From: Ampullaceana balthica
Lineage: Eukaryota; Mollusca; Gastropoda; Lymnaeidae
Length of the DNA stretch: 64,000 bases
Assembly (NCBI GenBank): GCA_944989445.1
Contig: CALYLW010000995.1
Coordinates: 103,126-167,125, forward strand
Reading direction: 5' to 3'
Below, piece by piece: positions 1 through 12,240 of the stretch. Within the stretch, counting starts at the first letter, position 1; every line of letters starts with the position of its first letter. The notes under the pieces were generated by a model. The model was not told the DNA's origin and made no database searches. It saw nothing but the letters and a program-made list of their open reading frames with translations. A program made the translations under genes and the position numbers.

Positions 1-41
1 TTAAAGTTTAGAAGGCGCATTTCTTCTGCCTTTTCTTATAT

Positions 42-235
42 TTATTTAGGGCCATGATCAATATTCTGATCATCATGGCTCATTTTTGCTTCTTCCCCGA
101 CTAATGTCAGGTACCCATCAGAGCCTGGTGGCCCCAGGGACATCCTTAAGTCACGGGAACAGGTCTTTGCTTCACAGAGACCCGAAACCACGACGCTCAG
201 AACGTCAGCAGAGCGTGCATTCCTTTCCACCTTTA
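42..235 (-). mobile_element. tRNA-derived SINE remnant, copy 1
   Basis: Read on the minus strand, a degenerate B-box-like stretch (GGTTTCGGGTC) is followed by a block containing GATGGGTACCTGACATTAG. The same block, diverged, follows a clearer tRNA-like head at 54,994-55,180. Two copies of the same head-plus-body order in one window support an interspersed SINE family. The 3' end near position 42 is uncertain. The open frame through it is not a gene. Confidence 0.5.
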
Positions 236-870
236 TTTAAAGAAGGTGCTTATTCTTTTGGGACACTTTTGGGGTGGGGGAGGGGGAGGCTAGTTAAAAT
301 ATTTCTATTAGAGCTAGAGCTGGATAACAGTTTTGCCAATCCACCACCTCCCTCCCCAAAAACAACGTTTTCCCGGGGAAAAAAAGAAAGTGTGTTTTCG
401 CTGATAATTATATGATGGTCCAAGGCAGATCATCCCAACACACACTTTAATTTTCACGCAATGTTCTTGATTGAGTCAAATTATAATAGTACATTATTAG
501 TGTATCTACCCCCCCCCCTCCACAACACCAAAACATCAACTTTACGTATGTATTTAAATCTTGACCTGCGCCATGTTTCCTAAAGCTTTCAGTAATGTTT
601 GGGGTACAGCACCTGTAGCATATCAGTTATGCAGGACGATTTGGTGCAAGTGTAAGTTTAGCCAGGAGTCTTTCAATATAACTGACGTGCACATTTTTTG
701 GTGGAAACATAAAATCACATTAAATGAAACACACTGTGTCTTTAAACATTTCTAAAAAGACTAATTGTTAAATAAAACAACGATTCAGTTGCAAATGTTT
801 CTTCCGAATCCATATGACAAGATAACCTTCCATTCAACACCTTAAGTTCACCCCAACCCCACCCCCACCC
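236..870. other. Unannotated intergenic sequence
   Basis: AT-rich sequence with short G and C runs (270-290, 510-521, 850-870). I see no coding signature or repeat family. Confidence 0.6.
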
Positions 871-1129
871 CACAACCTATACTTTCACAACCTATACTCT
901 CACAACCTAAACTCTCACAACCTATGCTCTCACAACCTATACTCTCACAACCTGTACTCTCACAACCTATACTCTCACAACATATACTCTCACAACCTAT
1001 ACTCTCACAACCTATACTCTCACAACCTATACTCTCACAACCTATACTCTCACAACCTATACTCTCACAACCTATACTCTCACAACCTATACTCTCACAA
1101 CCTATACTCTCACAACCTGTACTCTCACA
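871..1129 (+). repeat. 15-bp minisatellite, left part
   Basis: About 17 copies of the unit CACAACCTATACTCT, nearly identical. Because the period is a multiple of three, several frames stay open, including a minus-strand frame that mimics a secreted cysteine-repeat peptide. The array is interrupted at 1130 by a transposon and resumes at 2032. Confidence 0.95.
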
Positions 1130-2031
1130 CAGGGTTGCCAGATTGTAATTTGGGTAAAAGGCCAAACTGACTGCCAAAAAAGGCCAAAAAAAGGCCAAAC
1201 TTATGTTATATGAAAAATGTCAACAAAAATGACGTCACGCACCTAGGGGGCGGGAGGGGGTTACAGATTTATGGCGAGGGGGAGGGTGCTTTTAAGAACT
1301 GTGACGTCATATTGGAAAGGGTCTAGCTCTTGATTACGTGTGACGCGTGGTGGGGGCAGGGGGGTGAAAATACATTGAAAATCTGCCAAAATCGCGTGAC
1401 GTCATTTATGGATGGCTCATAACGGCTGAAAATTATTTAACAATTTAAAATGAAGGTAGAACCAGGAGAAAAAGGATAATAAATGTGTAAATGCCAATTT
1501 TCGTATGTATGGTTGTACTCACAAAATAAATAGACTATGATACTAACATAAAAATTTGAAAGAAAAGCTTCAGGTCATCCTTTTCCTCTTGACTGCTATT
1601 TGCAGTATTATTATAAACTTTATCAGATGTCAAGTCATCAAGCATTCTTGGTGAAATGAGAAAGTCCTCACTGCATTTATTTGTAAACAAAAGCTCAGCC
1701 TTGACTCTAACACTAGCGTATAAAAGTGTGAGCTGCATTCTTTTTCTGGCTTTTTCTTAATAGCCTTTTCGTTAAAAATTTTAATGTCTAGCATACACGT
1801 AAGCTATTCAAAAATAGAAAATAATTAATAAGGTTATTGACTTATTGGCAAATTAAAATTATTTTTAGTGAGAAAAATTATTTTTATATATATTATATAT
1901 ATATATATTTTTTTTTAAAGAAAAAGGCCAAAAAAGGCCAAAAGGCCAAAAAAATTTGTTGAGGCCAAACCCTCTTTAAAAAGGCCAAATTTTGAGAATT
2001 TGGCCTTAAAAAGGCCAATATGGCAACCCTG
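1130..2031. mobile_element. hAT-type DNA transposon inserted in the minisatellite
   Basis: The element begins CAGGGTTGCCA and ends with the exact complement TGGCAACCCTG, giving perfect 11-bp terminal inverted repeats. The octamer CTCTCACA lies directly outside both ends (1122-1129 and 2032-2039), as expected for the 8-bp target duplication of hAT transposons. Removing the element and one octamer restores the 15-bp array in phase. Both subterminal regions hold many GGCCAAA motifs (about 1160-1200 and 1925-2010). The interior carries three TGACGTCA palindromes (1230, 1302, 1397) and one short frame that may be a transposase tail. It is non-autonomous. Confidence 0.88.
1535..1738 (-). pseudogene. 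Possible tail of a hAT transposase
   Basis: A 67-codon frame inside the hAT-type element on the minus strand. Residues 11-43, with the motif VKAELLF followed by a leucine-rich stretch and KVYNN, resemble the short tail after the dimerisation domain of some hAT transposases, where a KAELL motif is common. No catalytic region is present and 67 codons is far below the usual 500-700. The likeness is weak. Its position within a TIR-bounded hAT-type element is the main support. Confidence 0.3.
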
Positions 2032-2055
2032 CTCTCACAACCTATACTCTCACAC
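2032..2055 (+). repeat. 15-bp minisatellite, right remainder
   Basis: About 1.5 further units continue the array at 871-1129 beyond the transposon. The first eight bases are the duplicated target. Confidence 0.9.
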
Positions 2056-3604
2056 CAAGATCAGTTCCGTCACTACATACAAACAAAATAATCATTACGA
2101 AAGATATCCGTACTTTAAGAAAACAAAATCTCACTTTTGGTAACAAAGTTTCGATAAACAAAGATGGGGGAAGAACATCGACCAAAAAGTAGGAATAGAT
2201 CAATTGTATCTGCTACAGAAGAAAATACCATAAAGTCATGTAGCGTGTTTTGCTTGACGATCTGTGTGCCCGTGGCTTAAGAAAGGGGTTGCAGAAGATA
2301 GAAGATCCGTGGTATATCTCGGAAATTATCTCCGGACGACACACAGCTTTACAAGAGTTCACACCGGACACTTAACCCACCCTGGTGACATTAAATTCTG
2401 GCTACGCCTCTGATTTTTACAGTACTTGGACTTACTCTTCCGGCTTCAGCTGAATCTATCTCGCCCCATTCCTGCTATTTTTCAAGACTTGCTACAGGAA
2501 AAAAAGTAACAACTCCGTTACTATACAACTGTGTCATATTTTCCCCTTAATCGATTCATTCAAATCTCCATTTCCACCCCCGTATCACTTAGATGAGGGA
2601 CCCCCCTCTCCTCTTACCGCACTTATCCTCCTATCATCGTAGATCCACAATATCTCTCCTGTCCTTCTGCTTCAAGTGACTTTTTAAAATTATTATATAT
2701 CTTTCTTCGGTGAAGTACTTCTATGAACTGATGCCGTTCACCGGAAAATTGTGACCGCCGGCCCGTGACATTTATTGTGAATAAACCCTGACTTTGATCG
2801 TGACATGATTGTAAGTTATCACCCATTGAGGACAACCTGATTCAAAGGCTCCCCTCTTCCCCGCCCCTTCACATGATCCAGGTTGGATAAAATTATTGGT
2901 TCGGTTCTGTCTCTGACGGCTGATCGCCCCATTAACACTGAGCGAAGTCTTTCGAGTGCTCAACAGTTGATTTCACCCCCCTCCCCCAGCTCCACACGTT
3001 TGTTCGAGGCTTGAGCTATCGTCAATAATCCCCAGCCAACACGGGGGGGGGGATATAAGGGCTCCCAGTGTTGTACATTTCATTAGGTCAGGGGGGGGGA
3101 GTGGCGCTGATTTACTAACTAAACGGCGACCTGATAAATTGTTGAGTCGGAACTATAGCCTCCCGCCTCCCACTTGTCGCTTAGAGATTATTCTCTGGCC
3201 ACCTGTTAGCGCAGTATTGGAAAGTATTTAAAAAATAATTAACTCAATTTGGTGTGAACTTCTCTGGATAGCTGGATACAACATTAAAATATTAATACAA
3301 GTCAATAATTCCAGTAACATTAAGTTTAAATTTTTTTTAAAGTTATGTTTCATGCTGTTATTTTATAAACATTGTCTTCTAATTAAAGGCAGATTATACA
3401 CTTGTGATATGATTATCTTAATTTAATTCGTTATAAAATCATTAAGAAATACACATAAAAAAGAGCCTCACCATTATTTTTAAAAACAGATTCTTTTCAA
3501 TGTGATAATAGGACAGAATTTTAATTAAAGCATACACAAACTCCAGCCAGTTCTACATATTTATATCTATGATAATATAGGAGAACTAGGGGTTTTAGGT
3601 TTTG
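2056..3604. other. Unannotated intergenic sequence
   Basis: No gene or strong repeat seen. At 2392-2415 a minus-strand CAGAGGCGTAGCCAG resembles a lone hAT-type terminus, with no partner found. Short C/G homopolymer runs occur at 2975-3110. Confidence 0.5.
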
Positions 3605-5060
3605 GTCTGTAGGGCGCCTAAGGCGCTCACTTTTTTTGGGGTAAAAAGCCCAAGTAATTTATCCTTGTTTGATAAATACGAAATATTAAACTTCCTGAAA
3701 TGTACACAAAGTATTTTATAACTAGATTGTGCCGGGGCGCCGTGGCGTCTGCTGCGCCCACTTTTTTAGGGCGCCTACGGCGCCAACCTTTTTCAAAAGC
3801 CAAACTAACTTGTCCTTTTTTGATAAATACGAAATATTAAACTTTCTGAAATGTACGCAAAGTATTTTATAATAGGAGTTGTAGGGCTATTTTATAATAG
3901 GAGTTGTATTGTATAGCGCCTACGGTGCCCACTTTGTTTTTTGTCAAAAACCCAAGTAACTTATCCTTGTTTGATAAATACGAAATATTAAACTTCCTGG
4001 AATGTATACAAAGTATTTTACAATTAACCATATCAAATCCTCTTTTTACATTGTTCCCTTTTCCAAAATTAAAATATGAGCTAAAACAATGACTTCCTGT
4101 AATATTTTTTAACAGCGCATCTTTAATTTATAATCGTCTTGCGCACCGATGCACACCTTGTATTTTAAAATATAAGATCAAACAATGACGTCATATTAAA
4201 TATTTTTACAGTGCTAATCACCACACGATTTTTCAACTGCTATAGACTGTTGTACATCGTTCCTCAGCGTTCCACATCCTTCCAGCCTGTGAGTGACTTG
4301 GACTATTACATTATTTATTATAAATCCTCAAATCCAATTTTTACATCGCTCTCTTTTCCAAAATTAAAATATAAACTAAAACTATGACGTCATATAATAG
4401 TTTTGTTAGAATCTTTTAGAATTTTTTAGAATTTTGCACACCTCCTGATGCGCGCCTTGTATTATTGTATATATACTTAAATATAAGCTAAAAAATGACG
4501 TCATAGCGCTACGGATCCTTCAACATGTGACTTGGGTTATTATATTGTTTATTGCGTTTAAGTTAATGAACAAAGCAATCAGATTTATTTAAGCGAGAAA
4601 AATAAAAAGTCAGAAGTTCAGTTCGAAAGTTTCAAGCCAAATGCAATCTCCTGCAAACAATTAAAAAACACTAAAAATTGGTTTATTCATATAGTTTCTA
4701 TTAACAGTGTAATGCTAAAAATTAAGAGCACAAGCGGGGAAACGTTAATCGGGTAAAAAAAGAAAAGTCCTATTTCATGTTTCCTCTTTTCTTGTTCCAT
4801 TATTTATCTACTAGTTTATGCTGCAGCGCCCCCCTTTTTTTATGGGCGCCTACGGCGCCCACCTTTTTCAAAAGCACAACTAACTTGTCCTTGTATGATA
4901 AATACGTAATATTAAAATTTCCAAAATGTACACAAAGTATTTTATAATCGTTTTTTTTTAAATATTATTTTTTATGTTAAAAGCCCAAGTAACTTATCCT
5001 TGTATGATAAACACGAAATATTCCTGAAAATTAAACAAAGCATTTATATAATAATTTTTA
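3605..5060 (+). repeat. GGCGCC-hairpin repeat family, five units
   Basis: Units share a GC hairpin of the type GGCGCCTACGGCGCC (near 3613, 3768 and 4844, degenerate at 3917), a T-rich run, AAAAGCCCAAGTAACTTATCC, TTTGATAAATACGAAATATT and an end near AAAGTATTTTATAA. Bodies lie at about 3655-3722, 3812-3875, 3958-4025, 4885-4948 and 4988-5050. The third is followed by a tail with two TGACGTCA sites (4186, 4385) and a third at 4496. Copies recur at 21,835-22,045 (minus) and 26,080-26,340 (plus), so the family is interspersed as well as tandem. It may be a non-autonomous rolling-circle element, but I see no clear termini. Confidence 0.75.
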
Positions 5061-8028
5061 CAGTGCTAATCACCACACAATTTTTAAACTAATTTTAGAA
5101 AGCAGCTCACCAAATTACTGCACCAAAAAATAACTATTTGAGTCAATCAGCACTGCTTACAACGCAAAATTTAAAAAAAGCAGAGTGATGTCCCTCAGCG
5201 TTAGGCGGCAGTGAAAAATGAGCGTAAATATATAATATACTCTACATTAAAACACCCCCATCACAATAACCGGGCGGTGGTAACCGAATTTCGCCCTAAG
5301 AATTCTAATTTTAGAAGAATCGCGCGACACAGAAGTGTACAATGGAAAATTCCACCAAATTTTAGAACTTCAAGAATCGTTCTCCGTTGGTATTAAATGA
5401 CGTCCCACGCTGATACAGTCCGGAAGATAAAACCCGAATTCAAGATTTCAGAAAGAAAAAAAAATCGCAGCGATAGAGGAGCCGACGTGATTTTATCCCA
5501 AAGGCGGGGCCGCAACGATAGGAACCGAGCCAGCGATTGAGTCTCAAACCATGGAGCCGACCATGCTTAAAATCACATCAAGTAATTATAAACCCAGAGA
5601 ACTACTCTCAGGGAATAACTGGCGTGGAAACCAGGAGGATCGATCATGTCCGCAACAGACCCCCCCCACCTCCCTGTCTAAGCCTTCGCACCCACACCTC
5701 CTCCAGGCACCTCTACAACCCCCACCCCCCCTTTAACTCTTGAAAACCTGGGCTGACCTACAATCAACGTCACTACTGAAGCGCACGTCAAGCGCTGGGC
5801 TGGAAGAACACCGGTCTAAAAGTTCTGGTACCACTGGTTCAATGGACTAACACTTGGATGTTTTCAACAAGGGTGAGAGGGACGGACGGACCAACAAATG
5901 AGCAATGACGGTCATTTAGATATGTTGATTAACATAAAATGAGCAAAAAGGAGAAGAGAAATTTAATGGTGGTTTAAGGACTTTTATCTAATTATTCAAA
6001 AATATATTCGTTCGACATTGTTCCCTCTAAGGTTCCTTGGTCTGTGTGGAAAACACCGCGAACACAAACACAAAAACTCGTAAATTAAGTTACACGCATA
6101 AACGTTGCATGCAAAATTTTACAACCCACAGACAAAATTTTATTTTTTCGTAATCTATATTTTGCTGCGCGGTGATTCCTAACTCCTGCTCGGAGTTGCA
6201 AAGATATTTGCGCAGCTGTAAGGGGAAATTGATTGACACGTGTATGCAATGCTATGAAATAAACTACCATATAAAACAGCAGCTGAATTGGGCAAGCAGA
6301 AGACAATGCACAAAATTTAGAAAATTATTAATTTTAAAAAAAATAAATAAAAAAAAATAAACAGAATCAGTGTCGCTGCAAAGCCATGAATTAAACAAAG
6401 TCTGTGTGGTCTTATATAATTGCTCTCCTCCCTCTAAGTCTAAACCTACCACGACATATTTTCATTGATCAAAAACCGCACATACAGGGACGTAGGGCGT
6501 TATTTCCAGTCTCAATATAACCGTAACGAGAACTGCCACAAATAACTGACACTTCGCCTGGTCATAAACCGTTGTCCATTAAACAATCGGATATTTCGTC
6601 TCGGTATGCAGTCGAGTTCCAAAGTATGATCCAACAGCTCGCTTTTTTACACGAGAGACAATTGATAAATGCCTCGCAAAGACGTGTGTATGGGCATTTC
6701 ATGGGCACGACAAGAGACATTGGCAGGCAACACGTGTTTAACACAAAGAACACGCAAAATGAGAAACAAATGTGGCGTCTTAAGATACCGGCCTATACAT
6801 CGTATTACTTCGTCATCCTACCATCCACACCAGCTTGTGTATCCACTAATCCATTGTTCCATTTGTTCATTAATTTATCAAATATTGATACGTTTACGAG
6901 TAAATCCAATTAATTTACTCATCAAGGATTTTAAAATAATCACATTTCAAGAGATTTATCACAATCGTATGTAATCCATCCATCAATCCATTCAATGATC
7001 CATCCTAATTAATCAGTCAATACTAAAATATATCCACCCACCCATTCACCCAAATTTGCACCTTCCTTTCAGTCGTTTGTTTGGTCATTTACCATGTTTT
7101 AAGAAAATGTATATGAAGTACTTTATGTGTTGGTGATCTTCTGCGCTATCTATTATCAAGCACCAACCTGGATATGCAAGGGTCTCTTGTCTTACAGTGT
7201 AATTAATGTTGTTTTGTTAAAATAAATTTCCATATTTGAATAAATTATTTGTAACGGGGTTTTCAAGTCATATATGTTAAATCTTCAAAAACAATTGTTC
7301 TTAACTTCTAGAGAGCGATTCAGGTCAATTACAATTGTATTGATGCATCGGTAATCATAGACTCATATTATACTCATATGAATAACCACACATTTTTTGA
7401 AGCTATGTCTGGCATAAGCATTATACAGCCTTTGGGAACACAAAGCATACACTGAACGAACACATTGAATTGTACAATTTACCTTATACAAATGTAACAC
7501 TGCCATTCCAATGAAAACATTCGATCCACTCTTCAATAACCTTTAACAATTTGCTGCTCGATAGCCAGGAAACGTATTTTTTTAAATCACAATTAACACA
7601 TGGCCTTTTCGGAGTTCCAATAATTACTTTTAAAAAAACATACCCTAATTCCTCAAATAAGCTGAACCGGCAAGGATTTGGTGTTACAAAATTATCACCG
7701 ACTAACGAACCACACCAAAAAATTGAGAATTACCAGAAGCGATTACAGCAGACAGTGAATGCAATTGGTAATCTTGGATGGTTCCCCAACCTGCCGTTGA
7801 GAGGGAAAAGTCATCGTCCCGCGCTCATTACCATCTGACTCGAGTTCCTGCTTCTGCGAGACTTAGCACCTGGCCATCCCCCTAATTGAGCGGTCCGTTG
7901 GCTAAATCACCGGGCTACGCGAGCGTTACGACCTGGTGAAGTGCGGCTAAAGCTATCACGTGAGCAGCGCGAGATATAAGCCAGGTGGGGTGGAGGGAGG
8001 CGGAAGTGGTACAGTAGTGGTTGCGACC
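5061..8028. other. Unannotated intergenic sequence
   Basis: Several open frames of 60-113 codons occur (for example 6572-6913 and 7551-7838), but none shows a recognisable domain. A C-rich tract lies at 5660-5740. Nothing else is supported. Confidence 0.5.
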
Positions 8029-9970
8029 TGACGTCCAGTGTATGGGAGGGGTATGACGTCCAGTGTATGGGAGGGGTATGACGTCCAGTGTATGGGAGGG
8101 GTATGACGTCCAGTGTATGGGAGGGGTATGACGTCCAGTGTATGGGAGGGGTATGACGTCCAGTGTATGGGAGGGGTATGACGTCCAGTGTATGGGAGGG
8201 GTATGACGTCCAGTGTATGGGAGGGGTATGACGTCCAGTGTATGGGAGGGGTATGACGTCCAGTGTATGGGAGGGGTATGACGTCCAGTGTATGGGAGGG
8301 GTATGACGTCCAGTGTATGGGAGGGGTATGACGTCCAGTGTATGGGAGGGGTATGACGTCCAGTGTATGGGAGGGGTATGACGTCCAGTGTATGGGAGGG
8401 GTATGACGTCCAGTGTATGGGAGGGGTATGACGTCCAGTGTATGGGAGGGGTATGACGTCCAGTGTATGGGAGGGGTATGACGTCCAGTGTATGGGAGGG
8501 GTATGACGTCCAGTGTATGGGAGGGGTATGACGTCCAGTGTATGGGAGGGGTATGACGTCCAGTGTATGGGAGGGGTATGACGTCCAGTGTATGTGAGGG
8601 ATATGAAGTCCAGTGTATGGGAGGGGTATGACGTCCAGTGTATGGGAGGGTATGACGTCCAGTGTATGGGAGGGGTATGACGTCCAGTGTATGGGAGTGG
8701 GTATGACGTCCAGTGTATGGGAGGGTATGACGTCCAGTGTATGGGAGGGGTATGACGTCCAGTGTATGGGAGGGTATGACGTCTAGTGTATGGGAGGGGT
8801 ATGACGTCTAGTGTATGGGAGGGGTATGACGTCCAGTGTATGGGATGGGTATGACGTCCAGTGTATGGGAGGGTATGACGTCCAGTGTATGGGAGGGGTA
8901 TGACGTCCTGTGTATGTGAGGGTATGACGTCCTGTGTATGGGAGGGGTATGACGTCCAGTGTATGGGAGGGGTATGACGTCCTGTGTATGTGAGGGGTAT
9001 GACGTCCAGTGTATGGGAGGGGTATGACGTCTCAGTGTATGGGAGGGGTATGACTCTACTGTATGGGAGGGGTATGACGTCCAGTGTATGGGAGGGTATG
9101 ACGTCCAGTGTATGGGAGGGGTATGACGTCCAGTGTATGGGAGGGGTATGACGTCCAGTGTATGTGAGGGGTATGACGTCCTGTGTATGGGAGGGGTATG
9201 ACGTCCAGTGTATGGGAGGGGTATGACGTCCAGTGTATGGGAGGGTATGACGTCCAGTGTATGGGAGGGATATGACGTCCAGTGTATGTGAGGGGTATGA
9301 CGTCCAGTGTATGGGAGGGGTATGACGTCCAGTGTATGGGAGGGGTATGACGTCCAGTGTATGTGAGGGGTATGACGTCCAGTGTATGGGAGGGGTATGA
9401 CGTCCAGTGTATGGGAGGGGTATGACGTCCAGTGTATGGGAGGGGTATGACGTCCAGTGTATGTGAGGGGTATGACGTCCAGTGTATGGGAGGGGTATGA
9501 CGTCCAGTGTATGTGAGGGGTATGACGTCCAGTGTATGGGAGGGTATGAGTCCAGTGTATGGGAGGGGTATGACGTCCAGTGTATGGGAGGGGTATGACG
9601 TCCAGTGTATGGGAGGGGTATGACGTCCAGTGTATGTGAGGGATATGACGTCCTGTGTATGGGAGGGGTATGAAATGACGTCCAGTGTATGGGAGGGGTA
9701 TGATGACGTCCAGTGTATGGGAGGGGTATGAAATGACGTCCAGTGTATGGGAGGGGTATGATGACGTCCAGTGTATGGGAGGGGTATGATGACGTCCAGT
9801 GTATGGGAGGGTTATGACGTCCAGTGTATGGGAGGGGTATGACGTCCAGTGTATGGGAGGGGTATGAAATGACGTCCAGTGTATGGGAGGGGTATGAAAT
9901 GACGTCCAGTGTATGGGAGGGGTATGAAATGACGTCCAGTGTATGGGAGGGTTATGACGTCCAGTGTATA
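8029..9970 (+). repeat. 25-bp minisatellite of about 78 copies
   Basis: The unit is TGACGTCCAGTG followed by TATGGGAGGGGTA. From 8029 to 8594 about 22 copies read as identical. From 8595 onward the copies carry substitutions (TGTGAGGG, GTCCTGTG, GTCTAGTG), single-base losses giving 24-bp units, and 3-5 base additions such as TATGAAATGACG near 9670-9930. Each unit holds TGACGTC, a CRE/ATF half-site-like motif. No coding role is likely, since 25 is not a multiple of three. Confidence 0.97.
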
Positions 9971-10200
9971 GTGATCATACGAAGTCCTGTGTAGGGGAGT
10001 AGAATGACGTTTTATTTATGAGGCTGTTGTGACGTCAAGTTTTTGAGCTGATATGACGTCCGTATAAAGGAGCAGTGTGATGTCCGGTTTAAAGGGGCAG
10101 TGTGATGTCCGGTATAAAGGAGCAGTGTGATGTCCGGTTAGGGAAGCGATGACTTCAGTACATCATAGCGTTGGATGTGAATGTGAGTGGTATGACGCAT
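9971..10200 (+). repeat. Decayed edge of the 25-bp array
   Basis: Diverged units continue beyond the array, including three related units of the type TGATGTCCGGTATAAAGGAG at about 10,056-10,140. Similarity then fades into single-copy sequence. Confidence 0.7.
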
Positions 10201-12099
10201 ACATTGTAATCGAAATGCGTTTAAATTTGGAAACACGAAGAGTCCTAATCAGAGGGTCAGTGGGTCTTCAAGAAAGTAAGTCGTTAAGAAAGAATTTTTG
10301 GTGGGTATACATTTAAAAAATTAAAATTCGATTCCCAGTCTACATTTTTTTGTTACTTTATTGTTAATATTTTTAAGGATTAGACAAATGAATTGAGCAC
10401 ATTTTCAACAAACTGGACATTCAATCGGTTCATAGCTTTACATTTATTATGATATTCTCACAATGTTGTGGCCCTTTTGGAGATAGACATTTTCACAAAT
10501 CTGCGGTGGATTATCATCAATTTTCGAATGTTTACGATTTTGAAGCTTAAATTAAGAGACCGCAAAATGTTATTTAAAGGCTCATGTTTGATGATGAACA
10601 AAAAATACGGAGCAGTGTATTCGCATTATAAGGCAAACTCTCACGGAGAGAATATCTTGATGCACCCAATATGAAAGCGTTGCTGAGTATTTAACAGTAC
10701 GGAGATCCTTAGGAACATGTGAAGTGTCGGGAGAGGTAAAAAAGGCACGTCCAAAAAAAAACACTGAAAATTTATCAGAGGGCCACTGCGAGCGTCAAAT
10801 AACGGGCGTATGTGTAAGCCAAGGAGGATATGTACGACCAGGCGTACCGAAGGTGTTGAGAATGTGCTAAGAACAATAAACAAGGTTTAAGTAGGCTCGG
10901 ACTTAATGGGGCCAATGTTTCCAGGCCGTCGTTAAATCATAGATCACTCCGGCGTGTGAGGTGTTGGTCGCAAGCCTTACCTTCTTTTTTTTTATGGCCG
11001 ATGTATTAAGACAGAGCTTGAGTTGAGAACGGCCCCGACCGGTGTGAAATGTACATTTAATGGGCCGTGTCCCCGGCCAATTGGGACCCTGGTTTATGAA
11101 GGTGGGTAAAAGGGGGAGAGATGGGGAGTGGGGGATGGTTCAAAAGTTCAGAGCCTGGCTCCAAGCCCTTCCCTCACCGCTGAACTGGGTTTTAAGGCGG
11201 ATTTAACGTGATTAAATTCACATGAAATTCATCACACGTTTTCGATTCTATACTTATTGATTTACAGGTGAAAGGATTTGATGTTTTAAGAAATTAGCCT
11301 TGGTGAATTGTCTTCAAATATTGGGAACTAGTTTTATGGGAACTAGTTTTATGGGAACTAGTTTTATTCTTGTGGAGCAGGAAAACTTTTTGGTTTTAAT
11401 TTACAATTGTTAAAATTTTGTGGCGGAAAAATAAAATAAAAAAAATAGCGGGTTGAGATCTTTGTAACGCATAATTCACGCCAGTGAACAGAGATTCTGC
11501 GCTTCATGGTTAGTTTCAGTTCTAAAGTTTCCACAGCAAAATATACAAGACGTCAGGAAGATGAGATTATCCTGCTCATTAGTGTGCTTAGCGACTAGCG
11601 TCTGAATGTGCGGATTCAGAAAAAAAAATCTTCAAAACACGTCTAACCAACATTTCAATGAAATTTCTTTTGCGAAATGCCATTTTCCCCCTTTTTAACC
11701 CCTCGCATTGACAACTCCTTGGTAGGATTATAATTAAAAATCAATAAGAACAATTGATACTTATAAAACTATGTATCGCCACGATCGATCAGAAGGTGGT
11801 GACTTTTTAAAACAAAGTTAAAGTTCAATAAGTTTAATACAATAGTGATACATCGTGAATGTATGGAGATTTAAATACTGGGTCTTATGAGAGATAAGAT
11901 ATCAAACTGAAACAGTTCGCAAGTTGATGCGATAAATTCTTCAGCAAATTTGTTTACATCAGAGACGACTTAGTTTGCCTGATAGAGCTACATATTGGAC
12001 AAACTTTGAATCTAACAACAAACTAAGTGTAAGACTGTTGAGATGTCTCCCGTGTTTGTACGGAAAGTCCTAACGAATTTGAATGTATGCTCACTTTTC
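10201..12099. other. Unannotated intergenic sequence
   Basis: No recognisable gene. A 15-bp unit GGGAACTAGTTTTAT is present three times at 11,325-11,368. Near 11,027-11,085 there are isolated CGGCCCCG-type motifs that recall the Mutator-like termini at 13,289, without a complete element. Confidence 0.5.
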
Positions 12100-12240
12100 T
12101 TAAGGTTGGTCCACACCTCTCAAATGCTCGCGAGCTTTTGATCAAACATCACACGAACGCACTATAAAATACGCCAAAATTGGCGTGTGATGCTTGGGCC
12201 AATGCTCGCGAGCGTTTGTGAGGTGTGAACCAAACTTTAA
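12100..12240. mobile_element. TTAA-flanked MITE
   Basis: A 133-bp element (12,104-12,236) is flanked by TTAA on both sides (12,100-12,103 and 12,237-12,240). Its ends are inverted repeats: GGTTGGTCCACACCTC on the left against the complement of GAGGTGTGAACCAAACT on the right. Matching CGCTCGCGAGC-like blocks lie inside. TTAA target duplications are typical of piggyBac and Kolobok elements. The element has no coding capacity. Confidence 0.8.

Noticed and set aside
848..1198. Minus-strand frame that begins with a hydrophobic, signal-peptide-like segment followed by cysteine-containing five-residue repeats
   Set aside because: It is the translation of the 15-bp minisatellite joined to the end of the hAT-type element. 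A period divisible by three keeps the frame open. There is no independent evidence for a gene.
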